Shown here: in pieces, positions 7,378 through 16,950 of the stretch | Layout of the letters: each line of letters starts with the position of its first letter | Position numbering within the stretch: the stretch's first letter is position 1 | From: Desulfovibrio sp. MES5 | GTDB lineage: Bacteria > Desulfobacterota > Desulfovibrionia > Desulfovibrionales > Desulfovibrionaceae | Assembly: GCF_002237645.1 (NCBI RefSeq) | Contig: NZ_MJUZ01000009.1 | Span: 1-64,000 of the forward strand | Direction: 5' to 3' | Length of the DNA: 64,000 nt | The notes under the pieces: generated by a model | Database searches by the model: none | What the model was told of the DNA's origin: nothing | Seen by the model: the letters and a program-made list of their open reading frames with translations, nothing else | Position numbers and translations under genes: made by a program

Positions 7378-7533
7378 TAAGGAAGCACTGATTAACGAGC
7401 CTCCTGGAAACGTGCAGTTATTTCGTTTGGCAAGGCGCGATCTTTTTTTGAAGCAGGAGTGGACTCTTCCGTCCTCGACTGTTTCAAAAAAGTGAAGCAA
7501 CGCCGCCAAACGGAGTAAATCAGCGTTTCCCTA
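7378..7533. mobile_element. MITE-like foldback repeat, family B, copy 3
   Basis: A 156-base copy with the clearest ends: left CTAAGGAAGCACTGATTAA, right (complement) CTAGGGAAACGCTGATTTA, agreeing at 15 of 19 positions. TA stands at both edges. The right-edge TA forms the first two bases of the TAG stop codon of ahcY. There is no internal gene. Confidence 0.85.
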
Positions 7534-8952
7534 GTAGCGGTAGTGATCCGACTTGTAGGGGCCGTTGACATTGACGTTGATGTAGTCGGCCTGTTCCTGA
7601 GTGAGCCTGGTCAGCTTGGCGCCAAGGCGGCCAAGGTGCAGGCGGGCCACTTCTTCGTCCAGTTCCTTGGGCAGGGTATAGACCTTGTTTTCCAGCTTTT
7701 CGGTCGCCAGTTTGATCTGGGCCAGGGTCTGGTTGGTGAAGCTGTTGGACATGACAAAGCTGGCGTGGCCAGTGGCGCAGCCCAGGTTGACCAGGCGGCC
7801 TTCAGCCAGCACAACGATGCTGCGGCCCGACTTGAGGGTCCACTTGTCCACCTGGGGCTTGATGTTCAGGCGGGTGATGCCGGGCGTGTTTTCAAGGTAA
7901 GTCATTTCGATTTCATTATCGAAGTGGCCGATATTGCAAACAATGGCCTCGTCCTTCATGCCTTCCATATGCTTGCCGGTGATGACGTGGTAGTTGCCCG
8001 TGCAGGTGACGTAAATGTCGCCATGGGGCAGCGCGTCTTCAATGGTGGTGACTTCATAGCCTTCCATGGCGGCCTGAAGGGCGCAGATGGGGTCGATTTC
8101 CGTCACCAGCACGCGCGCGCCAAAGCCGCGCATGGACTGGGCGCAGCCCTTGCCCACGTCGCCGTAGCCGATGACCACAACCACCTTGCCCGCGATCATG
8201 ACGTCAGTGGCGCGCTTGATGCCGTCTGCCAGGGATTCGCGGCAGCCGTACAGGTTATCGAACTTGGACTTGGTCACGGCGTCATTGACGTTGATGGCCG
8301 GGAACAGCAGCTTGCCCGCGGCTTCCAGCTGATAGAGGCGGTGCACGCCGGTGGTGGTTTCTTCCGAAACGCCCTTCATTTTTGCAGCCACCTTGTGCCA
8401 GTGCTGCGGATCTTCCTTGAGGCGCAGCTTGAGGCGGTCAAGGATGCACTGCAGTTCCTTGTTGTCGGTCTTTTCGTCAAGGATGGCGGGGTTGTTTTCA
8501 GCCTCAACGCCCTTGTGGATAAGCAGGGTAGCGTCGCCGCCGTCGTCCACGATAAGGTCGGGACCGCTGCCGTCGGGCCAGGTAAGCGCCATTTCAGTGC
8601 ACCACCAGTAGTCCTCAAGGGTTTCGCCCTTCCAGGCAAAAACCTTGGCCATGCCCAGGTCGGCAATGGCGGCGGCGGCGTGGTCCTGCGTGGAGAAAAT
8701 GTTGCAGGATGCCCAGCGAATGTCCGCGCCCAGGGCGTGCAGGGTCTGGATAAGCATGGCCGTCTGTATGGTCATGTGCAGTGAGCCCGTCACCTTGAAG
8801 CCCTTGAGGGGCTTGCTGGGGCCGTATTTTTTGATGCATTCCATAAGGCCGGGAACTTCCCGCTCGGAAAGCTGCATTTCTTTTTTGCCGAAATCTGCCA
8901 GGGCCATATCGGCAACTTTGTGCGCCAGGCTCAGGTCAAGAGCTTTGGTCAT
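7531..8952 (-). CDS. ahcY: Adenosylhomocysteinase (SAH hydrolase)
   Basis: Reversibly splits S-adenosylhomocysteine into adenosine and homocysteine, removing the inhibitory product of methylations. The 473 residues match the bacterial long form. The NAD+-binding Rossmann motif [18 protein letters not shown] lies near residue 260. [14 protein letters not shown]-type substrate-site sequence lies near the N-terminus. The C-terminal KSDHYRY carries the Lys and Tyr that reach into the neighbouring subunit's NAD site. It follows the SahR-like gene by 73 bases and is probably in its operon and regulon. The stop TAG is formed at the edge of repeat B copy 3, so the element inserted exactly at the gene end. 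Confidence 0.97.
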   Translation of the reverse strand: MTKALDLSLAHKVADMALADFGKKEMQLSEREVPGLMECIKKYGPSKPLKGFKVTGSLHMTIQTAMLIQTLHALGADIRWASCNIFSTQDHAAAAIADLGMAKVFAWKGETLEDYWWCTEMALTWPDGSGPDLIVDDGGDATLLIHKGVEAENNPAILDEKTDNKELQCILDRLKLRLKEDPQHWHKVAAKMKGVSEETTTGVHRLYQLEAAGKLLFPAINVNDAVTKSKFDNLYGCRESLADGIKRATDVMIAGKVVVVIGYGDVGKGCAQSMRGFGARVLVTEIDPICALQAAMEGYEVTTIEDALPHGDIYVTCTGNYHVITGKHMEGMKDEAIVCNIGHFDNEIEMTYLENTPGITRLNIKPQVDKWTLKSGRSIVVLAEGRLVNLGCATGHASFVMSNSFTNQTLAQIKLATEKLENKVYTLPKELDEEVARLHLGRLGAKLTRLTQEQADYINVNVNGPYKSDHYRY

Positions 8953-9025
8953 GATGTCTCCTATCCTTTGAAGTATTTTGATTGCATTGATGATGATCGT
9001 GCATGGGGGACGCTGCGCGTCCGCC

Positions 9026-9964
9026 TCACGTGCGCGGGGGGTGGCTGGCCTCGGCTGTGAGAAGCAGCAGGGTCAGGCCGCGATCCACGGGCTGCCGTGT
9101 ACAGGACAGCGTGCTGAAGCCCACCGCTTTAAGGTCGGCGGTCAGGCTGTCCTCTTCAAAGCCAAGCCAGCGGTCGCCATAGCGGTTGCGCATGGTTTCG
9201 TCGGTATGGCGCAGAAAGTCCGCCACAAAAAGACGGCCGCCGGGCGCCATGATACGGCGTATCTCACGCAGGCCGAGTATGGGGTCGGAAAGATGGTGCA
9301 GCACAAGGTTGATGCAGGCGAAATCCGCCTCCTGATCGCGCAAGGGCAGGTGGCTCAGCTCGCCGATGCGCAGCGAAACGCGGTCAGCCGAAAGGTCTTC
9401 GGGCGTAAAGCGGCGGCGGCAGATTTCAAGCATGCGCGCGGAGCCGTCCACGCCAATAACTCCCTGGGACAGCGGCAGCATGCGCGCCAGCACGGCCCCT
9501 GTGCCGCAGCCGAGGTCCACCGCGGTGCCGCAGTTTTCCGGCACGGCGGCGCACACGGCGGCGGGCAGGTCAAAAGCGCCGAGAACCTCGCGGTTGAGTT
9601 CGTCCCAGTCTTCCGCAATGGCGTTGAAGAACTGGCGGGTCTTGAGCGCGCGTTCTTCCAGCATTTGCGCGGCCATGTTCAGGTCTGCCCGCATGGCGGC
9701 GTCCGCATGGATAAAGGGGGTAATGGCGCGCAGAAATTCCCGCTCGTCGCCGCTGCGGGGCGCTGCGTAAAACACCCACAGCCCGTCGCGCCGCGAAGTG
9801 AGCAGGCCGGCTTCAGTCAGGATTTTAAGATGACGCGATACCCGCGACTGCCCCATGTCCAGAATGCGCACCAGTTCGTTGACCGACAACTCGTAATGCA
9901 GCAAAATGTGAACAAGGCGAAGCCGTGTTTCGTCTGAAAGAGCTTTAAAATACAGAAGTGCCAT
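9026..9964 (-). CDS. sahR: SahR-like regulator: ArsR-type HTH fused to a SAM-methyltransferase-fold domain
   Basis: Residues 1-75 are an ArsR winged helix ([20 protein letters not shown], then the recognition region [19 protein letters not shown]). From about residue 120 the protein is a class I methyltransferase fold with motif [15 protein letters not shown] near 151. A 312-residue ArsR-methyltransferase fusion next to ahcY is the architecture described for SahR, the SAH-responsive repressor of methionine-cycle genes in Desulfovibrio and other Proteobacteria. The methyltransferase fold probably serves as the SAH/SAM sensor, though catalysis is not excluded. An inverted repeat lies over its own promoter, consistent with autorepression. 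The symbol rests on architecture plus neighbourhood. Confidence 0.85.
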   Translation of the reverse strand: MALLYFKALSDETRLRLVHILLHYELSVNELVRILDMGQSRVSRHLKILTEAGLLTSRRDGLWVFYAAPRSGDEREFLRAITPFIHADAAMRADLNMAAQMLEERALKTRQFFNAIAEDWDELNREVLGAFDLPAAVCAAVPENCGTAVDLGCGTGAVLARMLPLSQGVIGVDGSARMLEICRRRFTPEDLSADRVSLRIGELSHLPLRDQEADFACINLVLHHLSDPILGLREIRRIMAPGGRLFVADFLRHTDETMRNRYGDRWLGFEEDSLTADLKAVGFSTLSCTRQPVDRGLTLLLLTAEASHPPRT

Positions 9965-9989
9965 TTGGTTACCTGTAGTAAATCAACTT

Positions 9990-10019
9990 ATGCGGATGCT
10001 AATATCAATGTATCTGCAT
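9990..10019. promoter_or_regulatory. Inverted-repeat operator, probable SahR site
   Basis: ATGCGGAT (9990-9997) and ATCTGCAT (10012-10019) are imperfect inverted arms around an A/T-rich centre containing ATATCAATG. The site lies between the -35 and -10 hexamers of the minus-strand promoter for the ArsR-methyltransferase gene, the expected placement for an ArsR-type repressor. It also faces the divergent gene at 10097. Confidence 0.6.
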
Positions 10020-10027
10020 ATAGTCAA
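9999..10027 (-). promoter_or_regulatory. Promoter of the sahR-ahcY unit
   Basis: Minus strand TTGACT (10022-10027), 17-base spacer, TATTAG (9999-10004). The start codon is about 35 bases downstream. Confidence 0.6.
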
Positions 10028-10096
10028 CAAGGGCTGGCCGGGCCTTCGCGGGCCGGTTTCCCCCTATACAGCGTACCTGCCACAGTGGAAAAATTC

Positions 10097-10627
10097 ATGA
10101 CTCCCAAAGTGTTTCGTAAAAAAAATAAATATGCCGAGCCCGTGGCGGCCGGAGAGGTTATGGCTGCGGTCATGGCCGGGCTCGGCGTGGATGCGGAGCA
10201 GGCGCAGGCCAGGAGCCGCCTTGGGCATCTGTGGCAGAACTGGAACATGGTCATGGGCGAGGACCTGGCCCCCCTGGCGCGCCCCCTGGGCCATCACCGG
10301 GATATGCTGCTTATCGGCGCGGAAGACGCCATGCTGGCGCAGGAGCTGCACCTCATGAGCGCGGAACTGCTGGAGCGCGTCAATGCCTTTATGGAAACGC
10401 CCTTCTTCAATGGCGTGAAGGTTTCGCTGCTTATGGGCAAGCGGGGGCTGGACGTGACGGCCTGCAACCCCTTGCCGGATGAAGACATGGGCTGGCGCGC
10501 CCCAAGGGCCGTCATTCCCGATCCTGTGCAGGCGAGCGGCGTGTTTCTGACGGAGATGGCGCCGGATTCACCCGTGGCGCGAGCGTACTCCCGCTTTGTG
10601 GAACGCCGGGCCCGCAGTAAAAGCTGA
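10097..10627 (+). CDS. DUF721/DciA-like protein
   Basis: A 176-residue protein whose central part (AQARSRLGHLWQNWNMVMGEDLAPLARPLGHHRDMLLIGAEDAMLAQEL) matches the DUF721 family. Its members include DciA, a loader of the replicative helicase DnaB. The Trp-containing 'LWQNW..VMG' and the 'L.IG..D..LAQEL' strand are the family signature. The start ATG at 10097 (MTPKVFRKKN) is preferred, because residues encoded further upstream overlap the sahR promoter region and have no family match. It is divergent from sahR. The C-terminal 60 residues after LLMGKRG are not recognised. A helicase-loading role here is inference from family. Confidence 0.75.
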   Translation: MTPKVFRKKNKYAEPVAAGEVMAAVMAGLGVDAEQAQARSRLGHLWQNWNMVMGEDLAPLARPLGHHRDMLLIGAEDAMLAQELHLMSAELLERVNAFMETPFFNGVKVSLLMGKRGLDVTACNPLPDEDMGWRAPRAVIPDPVQASGVFLTEMAPDSPVARAYSRFVERRARSKS

Positions 10628-10979
10628 AAGCCGGCACGCGGGCATCCAAGGGCTGGCCTGGCAAGCACTGGACTTGCAAGAGATCATCGGGGCGCAAACC
10701 GCAATGCGACAAAAATGTTCCACCACGCGTGTGTGCTCTTTATGCGCTGGCATGCCAAAGCGCTTTGGCATGCTTCTTCCTCCCTTTTTCGTCCCCAGCA
10801 AAACGCTATGTTTTTGGCTGCCGTGAGCTTGCCGTCCCCAGAGCGCGTTTCATGAAAAAATCGTGTGAACCGCAAGATTGTTTAAAGAAAATTTAGTTAA
10901 AAAATCATTGAATATTAGTATAATAGAATATGCGCTGTTTTTTTCTTCATGCGATTTTGTTGTTTGTTTGCTGCTATTA
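10628..10979. other. Intergenic region, no gene seen
   Basis: The first half is G/C-rich with no credible frame. From about 10860 it becomes very A/T-rich, which fits an upstream promoter region for the gene at 11067. No repeat-family copy was found. Confidence 0.5.
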
Positions 10980-11009
10980 TTGACAACCGTTTGTGTGCAG
11001 TGCTAGCTT
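10980..11009 (+). promoter_or_regulatory. Sigma70-like promoter
   Basis: A consensus TTGACA (10980-10985), 18-base spacer and TAGCTT (11004-11009) preceded by TGC. A/T-rich DNA lies upstream, resembling an UP element. It drives the gene at 11067. Confidence 0.6.
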
Positions 11010-11066
11010 CCAGAAAGCGTTACCCGCCTACGCACAAATGGCGGGCAAGAGCACGCGGAGGATTGA

Positions 11067-11444
11067 ATGAACGTGCAGAAAATAATGGAAGACATCTGTC
11101 TGAAGCACGATAACGGCAGCGACTTAAGTTTTCGTGGCCGACTTTTTTCAGAGTGCTCGTGGTATGACGAAGCACTTGGCACGCTCACCCGTCAAAAGCT
11201 TTATGTGACCGACACCAACGATCAGGTGTATTATATCGTGCGTTCCTCTGGGCAGGAGCGTAGCCGTCGCGCATACCGTCTTGCCGTGCGCGGCGATAAT
11301 TGCATTATTCATAACGGCATGGCCGAAATGTCTTTGCAATTTGATATGCTTATGCTGGCCGTGCGTGGTCTGTGCGGGCTTGAAGCGGGCGCAACGCCGA
11401 CGCTTTCTATGGTGGAAGAAATGCTCAAGGCTGCTAACGCCTGA
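11067..11444 (+). CDS. Hypothetical protein, 125 residues
   Basis: Not recognised. A small soluble protein starting MNVQKIMEDICLKHDNG, with an N-terminal amphipathic helix. A beta-rich middle follows (KLYVTDTNDQVYYIVRSSG, then AYRLAVRGDNCIIHNG) and a helical C-terminus (LSMVEEMLKAANA). GGAGG lies about ten bases before the ATG. The gene stands alone between a near-consensus promoter and an intrinsic terminator (11470-11503), so it is an independent and probably well-expressed unit. Two cysteines (residues 11 and 31) and others further on have no obvious metal motif. No partner gene offers a clue. Confidence 0.8.
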   Translation: MNVQKIMEDICLKHDNGSDLSFRGRLFSECSWYDEALGTLTRQKLYVTDTNDQVYYIVRSSGQERSRRAYRLAVRGDNCIIHNGMAEMSLQFDMLMLAVRGLCGLEAGATPTLSMVEEMLKAANA

Positions 11445-11469
11445 TTTTCTTCATTTCATGATGTGTAAG

Positions 11470-11503
11470 GGGCGGTCCTGACGGGCCGCCCTTTTGCGTT
11501 TTT
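11470..11503 (+). terminator. Intrinsic terminator
   Basis: A nine-base stem starting GGGCGG (11470-11478 with 11483-11491, loop TGAC), followed by TTTTGCGTTTTT. It ends the single-gene unit at 11067-11444. Confidence 0.85.
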
Positions 11504-12070
11504 GTTGTCAGCGTTGTTATTCTAGAGTTTTTCAATAAACGGCGCAGGGTAAGCCGCATTGCCAGCCTGCGGGGCGTGGTTTTGGCGCAACACGCCTGCG
11601 CTTATTGCCAACCAGGCGACCACACAGCTGTTTTGGTGGAATGACCTTGGCTCTGGAGCAAACGGGGCATCTTGGACGACTGCGGTTTTATGTCTCATCT
11701 GCTGCAGGTGAGGCGGCAAAAGGCCCTGTGACGCGTGTGGGCGCGGCTTCTGGCGTTTTTTCGTTCGCAAGGCGCGCGTAACGGCAAAACGTATTGTCCT
11801 GTGCAGGGCTTTACCGGGGCTTTTCCGGCCGTCACCGCGCGCAGGGGCATTACTGATTGCGCCATGTGGAATGTCTCATTTCTTCGGCCGCCACCGAGCG
11901 ATGCTCGTGCAGGCCAGGATCACTTTCAGGCTATCCTTGCTTTGGAGGCAGAGACGTTTTTGGGCAGAGATGATTTTAGGCTGAATCTACAATGCCTCGC
12001 AGGTGCTGCACGAGCGTGCAACGTCATTGGGCAGCCAGCCCTGTTCAACGGCTGGCTGCCCAAAAAGTAA
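11504..12070. other. Intergenic region with a strong hairpin, no gene seen
   Basis: Open frames here have no ribosome site and unlikely composition. A perfect 12-base stem (GGGCAGCCAGCC, 12029-12040, with 12050-12061; nine-base loop) precedes CAAAAAG, just before family A copy 3. It may act as a terminator or barrier for the minus-strand gene at 12159. Confidence 0.5.
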
Positions 12071-12136
12071 AGGTTTTAGGGGGAGGGGGTGTGGGGGAGG
12101 GGCCCTTTTGCAAAAGGATCCCTCCCCCACAAAATA
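12071..12136. repeat. Dispersed hairpin element, family A, copy 3
   Basis: Arms 12091-12110 and 12111-12130 (GTGGGGGAGG...CTTTTG and complement, two mismatches). Flanks match other copies: GGTTTTAGGGGG on the left, CACAAAATATTTCA on the right. It lies 3' of the minus-strand membrane protein gene. Confidence 0.85.
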
Positions 12137-12158
12137 TTTCAAAGCGAACGGCTCTATT

Positions 12159-13064
12159 CTAGTCCGTTGTCTCCGGCAGGGCCTTTTGCCCGTCGTCGGA
12201 CGTGGTTTCCGACCGGGGCAGAGGAGTGAAGTAGTTGGTGCCCCAGGTAAGGGCCAGAACAAAAACGGCGGCGAACAGCCCTATGATCGAGCTCCACAAC
12301 GGCGATGCGGAGAGCGCCAGTCGCATGAGCAGGGTGCCGATGACAAAGCCGGAATTGCGGAATACCGCATGAAAGGCCGGCATATAACGCTGCGCAATGA
12401 GCACCATGGTGATGTCGGAAAAAATCAGGATGGTGTACAGGGTTTCAAAGAAGCTCTGGTCGTTGCCTGTGGAGACAAAAAGAATAACATTGCGCACGGC
12501 CACGCCCAAAAAAAGAATAAAGAGCACCAGGGCCAGCAGCTTTTTGCTCATGACGTAGCGCATGCGCAGGTTCGGCGACGAGATGAAATGCATATGCCGC
12601 CGGGCGATGCGCTTGTACAGGCCAAGGCACATATACACCAGCAGGGCTCCTGCGCCCGATATGGCGATGTAGAGCACGGGCAGCATGTCGTTGGCCACGC
12701 TGACGGGCTCTGGCAGGTGGGCCAGTTCCTTGAAGGCGTTGCGCAGCAGAATGAGGGTGAGAATCTCGAACTGTTTGCCCATGGACTGTGAAAGGGAGCT
12801 CGGTATGACGAGGATGAGGCCCATAACCTCAAGCACCAGTATGAGCGTAAAAGCCAGGTGGATGGCGTAGAAGTGGTTTTTGGGCGTGACGGATGCCAGC
12901 CAGGGGGGCAAGAGGCCGTGGCGGTTCAGCTCAACGCCCAGCAGGGCCAGAAGGTAGACCCACAGGATAAAAAAAGCCACACGCCGCTGGGTGGCGGCAC
13001 GTTCCCAGGAATGTTGCACCCAATCAAAAGCGTCAGTAAGGGGCTGCAATTTATCTATAAACAT
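12159..13064 (-). CDS. Integral membrane protein of unknown function
   Basis: A 301-residue protein with about seven hydrophobic segments (for example FFILWVYLLALLGVEL near 32, AIHLAFTLILVLEVMGLIL near 70, LLALVLFILFLGVAV near 180, IIGLFAAVFVLALTW near 265) and a hydrophilic tail ending ALPETTD. No transporter or enzyme motif is recognised. It is divergent from the large FAD/Fe-S dehydrogenase at 13343. In D. vulgaris a membrane protein also neighbours the homologous dehydrogenase (recollection, not checked), so a linked role in lactate or organic-acid oxidation is possible but unproven. Confidence 0.8.
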   Translation of the reverse strand: MFIDKLQPLTDAFDWVQHSWERAATQRRVAFFILWVYLLALLGVELNRHGLLPPWLASVTPKNHFYAIHLAFTLILVLEVMGLILVIPSSLSQSMGKQFEILTLILLRNAFKELAHLPEPVSVANDMLPVLYIAISGAGALLVYMCLGLYKRIARRHMHFISSPNLRMRYVMSKKLLALVLFILFLGVAVRNVILFVSTGNDQSFFETLYTILIFSDITMVLIAQRYMPAFHAVFRNSGFVIGTLLMRLALSASPLWSSIIGLFAAVFVLALTWGTNYFTPLPRSETTSDDGQKALPETTD

Positions 13065-13342
13065 GTCTTATCCTACTCCTGCTGAGCAATGCTGCGCCGT
13101 AACCGTTTGCGATGAAAAAGCATAGCGACACGCGGCCAAATGTCAAAGCAGGCTTTGCGTCAATCCGGTGAAAGGTTGAAATTTTTTTTATGCTCCGTTC
13201 TGGCGGCCATGTCACATTCGGGGCGCTTTTATTGCCCGCCACTTGCCTTCCGCGCGCATTGAACGTAGAAAAAGGGCTTCCCACAAAACCTGCTGTCTGT
13301 CATTCTGATGAATTGCCGCAGTGCTCACGAGGTTAAAACGCC

Positions 13343-16300
13343 ATGCCCCATAAGGGTCCGCATATCTCCATCTCTCCCGACTATGTGGTGAATCGCATTT
13401 TGCGCATCAATATCGATGACTTTGCCGAATGGCCCGAGTCAGTGCGCAGCCTTGCCATAGCCATTGCCGAAGAGCTTTTTCTGGTCGCCTACAATCCCTT
13501 TATTGATGCCGATACGGTGCGCGGCAGCGTGCGCGCGAGCTTTGATAAGGAATCCGTTTCCCTGGCGCACTATTACGCCACGGCCATTGGCGAAGGCATC
13601 ACCATGTTCTGGTCGGCTCATGAGGCCGAAATGGAGTTCAGGGAAAAGCTCATTGACGCCCTTGGCGACATACTGCCTGCCGAGTGCATTTTGACCAATC
13701 CCGGCGCGCTGGTGGAGTCCGCCACCGACGCCACGGACTTGCGCATGGAGCTGCCCCTGCTTGTGGTTGAGCCCGACACTACCGAGCAGGTGGCCGAACT
13801 GGTGAAACTGGCCAATGACATGAAGTTTGCCCTGATCCCGCGCGGCGGCGGTTCGGGCATGACGGGCGGGGCCGTGCCCGCGCGCAAGCGTACCCTTATT
13901 GTGAGCCTCACCCGCCTTACGAGCGTGGGGCCCATTGATATGAAGGATATGACGGTCACCTGCCAGGCTGGCGCCATAACCCAGACTGTCATAAACGCCG
14001 TTGACGCCGCAGGCGCGCTTTATTCCGTGGACCCTGCCTCCAAGCAGGCGTCGTCCATCGGCGGCAATATTTCTGAAAACGCCGGCGGGCCCATGGCCTT
14101 TGAATACGGCACCACGCTGGACAACCTTTTGTGGTGGCGCATGGTGACGCCCACCGGCGAAATCATCACCATTGAGCGCGAAAATCACCCGCGCCACAAG
14201 ATCCTCCCCACAGAAACCGCTATTTTTGTGGTCAAGGACGTGAGCGGCGGCGTGCGCAACGTGGTGCACCTGCGCGGGGACGAAATCCGCCTGCCGGGCC
14301 TTGGCAAGGACGTGACCAACAAAGCTTTGGGCGGCCTGCCCGGTATGCAGAAAGAAGGCGTGGACGGCATCATCACCGAAGCCTGTTTTATCGTCCACCC
14401 CAAGCCCAAGCACAAGCGCATCATGGTGCTGGAATTTTTTGGGCGGTCAATGCACCCGGCCGCCGTGGTGGTGCGCGAGCTTGTGGCCCTGCGTAACCGT
14501 ATCCGTGAGGAAGGGGACTACGCCCACCTTTCGGCCATGGAAGAATTCAACGCCAAGTACGTGCAGGCCATTGAATACAAACGCAAGTCCGAGAAGTACG
14601 AAGGCTCGCCCATTTCGGTCATCATCCTTCAGGTGGACGGCGACGACCCCTACCTGCTGGACACCTGCGTGGGCGACATCGTCAGCGTGGTGGAGCAGCA
14701 GGAAAATGTGGATATCATCGTGGCCGCCGACGACAAGGAAGGCGAGCGCTTCTGGGAAGACCGCCACAAGCTTTCGGCCATAGCCAAACGCACTTCGGGA
14801 TTCAAGCTCAATGAAGACGTGGTCATTCCTATGGAGCGCATCCCGGATTTCGCGCTCTTTCTTGAGCAGGTCAACCTGGAATGCACGGCTACGGCCTATC
14901 GCCACGCGCTTCAGGAAGTGGGGCGGCTGCCCGGCTATCCTATGGAAGACAAGGACTTCAACCGGGAATTTTCGCAGGCCTCCAAGGCTGCCTCGGGCGA
15001 TGTCTCCGCCGCCGACGTGTCGGATATGGAACTGGCCGAGCGAGCGGATGCTTTTCTGGCCGTCCTGAAAGAAAAATATCCACATCTGGCCAAGAAGATA
15101 ACCAAAATTCAGGGGTACATGAACGCCAGCCGCATTGTGGTTGCCAGCCACATGCACGCTGGCGACGGCAACTGCCATGTGAACATTCCCGTGAACTCCA
15201 ATGACGCCCAGATGCTGGAAGAGGCCGAAGAAGTGGCCGCCCGCGTCATGGCCGAATGCCAGGAAATGGGCGGCGAAGTTTCGGGCGAGCACGGCATTGG
15301 CATCACCAAGATCGCCTTTTTCAGCAAGGATAAAATGGACGCCCTGCGCGCCTTCAAGGAGCGCGTGGACCCCCGCGATGTCATGAATCCTGCCAAGCTG
15401 GTCTTCCGCGACCTGCCCGTGCGCCCCTTTACCTTCTCGTTCAACCGCCTTATCAGCGATATTCGTGAAAGCGGCCTGCCGGATAAGGACAAGCTTATCC
15501 ACCTGCTTACGTCCATTCAGGTCTGCACGCGCTGCGGCAAGTGCAAGCAGGTCTGCTCCATGTGCTATCCCGAGCGCTCCATGCAGTACCACCCGCGCAA
15601 CAAAAACATGGTGCTGGGTATGCTGCTGGAGGCCGTGTACTATTCGCAGGTCAACAAGGGCCGCATCGACGAGCGCCTGCTCAAGTGGATGCGCGATCTG
15701 GTGGAACACTGCACGGCCTGTGGCCGCTGCATGGCCAGCTGCCCGGTGAAGATCCCCTCCGGCGAGGTGGCTTTGACCCTGCGTGCCCTGCTGGAGCACG
15801 AGGGCGCGGGCGGTCACCCCATCAAGGCGCGCGCGCTGGAATGGCTCGGACGCGATATTGCCCACCGTGCGCCCAAGGCCGCCAAGATGGCCTCTCTGGG
15901 CCAGAAGATGCAGAACAAGTTTCTTGGCTTTGTGCCTGAGGTGTGGAAGCGCCGCATGCAGAGCCCGCTTTTTTCCGGGCGCGGCCCCAAGATGGGCTAC
16001 ACCAACCTTTATGAATCCCTCAAGCTGCACAGGGGCGCTGTTTTCGCGCCAGCCGAGCCCACGCCCGGCATGCCGCTGGTGCTGTACTTCCCCGGTTGCG
16101 GCGGCGCGCTCTTCTATGACCGCATAGGCGTTTCGTCCATAATGCTCTTGCTCAAGGCCGGGTTTGCCGTGGCCGTGCCCCCAAGGCATATGTGCTGTGG
16201 ATTCCCTCTGCTGGCGGCTGGCATGGATACGGCCTTTGAAGACAACATGGCCCAGAACCGTCAGTATCTGGCCTCCATGTTGCGTAACCTGGCCAAGCAG

Positions 16301-16894
16301 GGTTTTGACTGCAAGTATCTGGTTACGGCTTGCGGCTCCTGCCGCGACGGACTGGAACGGATGAACCTTCAGGCCCAGTTCCCTGATCTTATCATGCGCG
16401 ACGTGGCCCAGCTCACGCTGCCCCTGCTTTCTTCGGACAGCCTGAGCGCCCCGCTGCCCGAAGGCTCCAGGCTGCTCTATCACGGGGCCTGCCATTGCGA
16501 GTGGGCCGACGTGCACAAGGTCAAGGGGCAGAAGCAGGTTGCGCGCGCCCTGGGCGACTTTACCGGAGCCGACGTTACGCTCAGCCCCGGTTGCTGCGGC
16601 GAATCCGGCATGGGCGCCATGACCTCGCCCCAGATATATAACCTGTTGCGTTCACGTAAGCAGAGACGGCTTGGCGAAGCTATGGGCGACGACTATACCG
16701 GCCCTGTTGTCGTGGGTTGCCCCTCGTGCAAGATCGGTATTGCCCGCTGTCTCATCAACATGCATGACAAGCATTCTGTGCTGCATGTGGCTGAATGGCT
16801 GGCTGGCCTTATTGACGGCGAGGACCGCAGGCAGAGCTTCCGTAAAAAGGTCAATGAAACCCGTGGAGATGTGCGGGTTGTCAATGTAAAATAG
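13343..16894 (+). CDS. Fused FAD-linked oxidase / Fe-S / CCG-domain dehydrogenase (D-lactate dehydrogenase-like)
   Basis: A 1183-residue multidomain flavoprotein. A PCMH-type FAD-binding domain (about residues 140-320) contains IPRGGGSGMTGGAVPARK. A GlcD/Dld-type FAD-oxidase C-terminal domain follows, with HMHAGDGNCHVNIPV and GEVSGEHGIG. Two [4Fe-4S] motifs come next: CTRCGKCKQVC near 727 and CTACGRCMASCP near 789. Two CCG (LutA/HdrB-type) domains end with HMCCGFPLL near 951 and PGCCGESGMG near 1084. Such single-chain enzymes in Desulfovibrio are thought to oxidise D-lactate or a similar 2-hydroxyacid and pass electrons to membrane carriers. The substrate is inferred. A terminator (16951-16990) follows. 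No signal peptide, so it is cytoplasmic or peripheral. Confidence 0.9.
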   Translation: MPHKGPHISISPDYVVNRILRINIDDFAEWPESVRSLAIAIAEELFLVAYNPFIDADTVRGSVRASFDKESVSLAHYYATAIGEGITMFWSAHEAEMEFREKLIDALGDILPAECILTNPGALVESATDATDLRMELPLLVVEPDTTEQVAELVKLANDMKFALIPRGGGSGMTGGAVPARKRTLIVSLTRLTSVGPIDMKDMTVTCQAGAITQTVINAVDAAGALYSVDPASKQASSIGGNISENAGGPMAFEYGTTLDNLLWWRMVTPTGEIITIERENHPRHKILPTETAIFVVKDVSGGVRNVVHLRGDEIRLPGLGKDVTNKALGGLPGMQKEGVDGIITEACFIVHPKPKHKRIMVLEFFGRSMHPAAVVVRELVALRNRIREEGDYAHLSAMEEFNAKYVQAIEYKRKSEKYEGSPISVIILQVDGDDPYLLDTCVGDIVSVVEQQENVDIIVAADDKEGERFWEDRHKLSAIAKRTSGFKLNEDVVIPMERIPDFALFLEQVNLECTATAYRHALQEVGRLPGYPMEDKDFNREFSQASKAASGDVSAADVSDMELAERADAFLAVLKEKYPHLAKKITKIQGYMNASRIVVASHMHAGDGNCHVNIPVNSNDAQMLEEAEEVAARVMAECQEMGGEVSGEHGIGITKIAFFSKDKMDALRAFKERVDPRDVMNPAKLVFRDLPVRPFTFSFNRLISDIRESGLPDKDKLIHLLTSIQVCTRCGKCKQVCSMCYPERSMQYHPRNKNMVLGMLLEAVYYSQVNKGRIDERLLKWMRDLVEHCTACGRCMASCPVKIPSGEVALTLRALLEHEGAGGHPIKARALEWLGRDIAHRAPKAAKMASLGQKMQNKFLGFVPEVWKRRMQSPLFSGRGPKMGYTNLYESLKLHRGAVFAPAEPTPGMPLVLYFPGCGGALFYDRIGVSSIMLLLKAGFAVAVPPRHMCCGFPLLAAGMDTAFEDNMAQNRQYLASMLRNLAKQGFDCKYLVTACGSCRDGLERMNLQAQFPDLIMRDVAQLTLPLLSSDSLSAPLPEGSRLLYHGACHCEWADVHKVKGQKQVARALGDFTGADVTLSPGCCGESGMGAMTSPQIYNLLRSRKQRRLGEAMGDDYTGPVVVGCPSCKIGIARCLINMHDKHSVLHVAEWLAGLIDGEDRRQSFRKKVNETRGDVRVVNVK

Positions 16895-16950
16895 GTGGTT
16901 GTATGGCGCATTGCGGTATTGCGTAATGCGGTCTGACTGAAGTGGAAACA

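Noticed and set aside
8953-9025. SAH riboswitch in front of ahcY
   Set aside because: The gap is only 73 bases and lacks the conserved SAH-aptamer words I know; control by the adjacent ArsR-type regulator is a better fit.
11735-12070. 111-codon plus-strand frame
   Set aside because: It ends inside the strong hairpin before family A copy 3, has no ribosome site and has mixed, unlikely composition.
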